Assembly: GCA_038496445.1 (NCBI GenBank)
Contig: JALMLS010000011.1
Coordinates: forward strand, 21,461 to 85,460
Reading direction: 5' to 3'
DNA length: 64,000 nt
Source: Trichosphaerium sp. ATCC 40318
Taxonomy: Eukaryota; Discosea; Flabellinia; Trichosidae
Made by a program: the position numbers and the translations under genes. Under the pieces are notes generated by a model, which did not search any database, was not told where the DNA came from, and worked only from the letters and a program-made list of their open reading frames with translations. Of the stretch, positions 63,555 to 64,000 are shown piece after piece. The first letter of the stretch is position 1, and every line of letters starts with the position of its first letter.

Positions 63555-64000
63555 CAATAATGTTCACTCGGGTAAACCTTTATGTAATAAGCTAAATAAA
63601 GATTGTTTTAAAAGTTGATCTAAATGTATTGCTGAAATGTTAAAGGGCACACGAAAGATGAGAATGGATATGTGGCCTTAGTTGTAGGATTAATAGCGTG
63701 TTATTAAAGGTTGCTACATATTCAGAGAACATATTTTATGTTCATTGCAGAGATATCTGTCATTAATCTCATTAAAAAATGTGATCAGAGAAATATACCG
63801 TTTGCTGTTGTACTATTCCAGTATGTTGTTTGAGTGTCGCATGAATACTATTAAATCAAAAGGGTGCTAATACCTCTTGCAGTAGTAAACGACATGAGGA
63901 TCATTACCAGGCTTAGCTCCAATAATAGTTGAAGTGACACATATACATACATGTGTTTTATCATTAATATCAAACTCCCTTTTATTTGATTAACTTCCAA
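63555..64000. other. Window edge, non-coding
   Basis: 3' flank of the dehydrogenase (AATAAAG near 63596) followed by AT-rich sequence. No exon can be supported before the window ends. Confidence 0.35.

Noticed and set aside
1-64000. tRNA, rRNA, CRISPR array or transposon with inverted ends
   Set aside because: No cloverleaf with a B-box, no rRNA core sequence, no regular spacer repeat and no transposase or reverse transcriptase frame was seen. The inverted repeats at 28-35 kb are gene duplicates.

Overview
This is a eukaryotic nuclear window. Most protein genes are cut by short introns (roughly 40-110 nt) that usually start GTACGT or a close variant and end in TAG or CAG, with a CTAAC/CTAAT-like branch site only about 5-20 nt before the acceptor. 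Genes are packed on both strands, often 100-500 bp apart, the DNA is AT-rich, and intergenic DNA is rich in CACGTG. Splice style and gene content (Sgt2/SGTA, RFC, Rad5-like helicase, carnitine acyltransferase, class C GPCR, Elongin B, crinkler/RHS-type ATPase, expanded F-box families) fit an early-diverging, zoosporic-type fungus. An amoebozoan or another compact protist cannot be excluded by reading alone.

Left part (0.4-19.7 kb): a crinkler/RHS-like P-loop ATPase (-), a PLP sugar 3-dehydratase-like DegT protein in which His replaces the Schiff-base Lys (-), a secreted GH3 glycosidase (-), an F-box-like protein (-), an intronless globin ending in a CAAX box (+), a GABA-B-like class C receptor (-), an Elongin-B-like protein whose first coding exon is only ATG (+), and an RFC clamp-loader subunit (+). 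From 19.7 to 25 kb I see only one small basic intronless gene; the rest is gene-poor.

Middle (25-45 kb): a von Willebrand A protein (+), then a locus with three intact copies (one +, two -) of a four-exon gene. Its product has a basic tail followed by a Cys/His core resembling the CheD/NTAN1 deamidase fold. The copies share promoter and 3' DNA in a mosaic way and are separated by decayed coding-like sequence and a small F-box gene. Next come a coiled-coil protein, a Ran-like GTPase without a recognisable switch II, an F-box/YwqK-repeat protein, a GTPase with an Arg-substituted P-loop, a Rho-like GTPase with altered switch II and a CAVM tail, and an SGTA/Sgt2 co-chaperone.

Right part (45-64 kb): a Rad5/HLTF-like SNF2-RING ATPase with a canonical WW domain inside its helicase N-terminus, a secreted Cys-rich protein, a second F-box/YwqK-repeat protein, a head-to-head pair of unknown paralogs sharing an 86-bp intergenic region, a decayed GH3/lectin-like locus, F-box-LRR and F-box-ankyrin genes, a carnitine acyltransferase and a short-chain dehydrogenase with an N-myristoylation-type start.

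The most notable material is the triplicated Cys/His family, the cluster of atypical GTPases, the prenylation-type globin, the His-type DegT enzyme and the WW-containing Rad5-like ATPase. Coordinates of multi-exon genes run from the chosen ATG to the stop and include introns; splice sites were assigned by eye.
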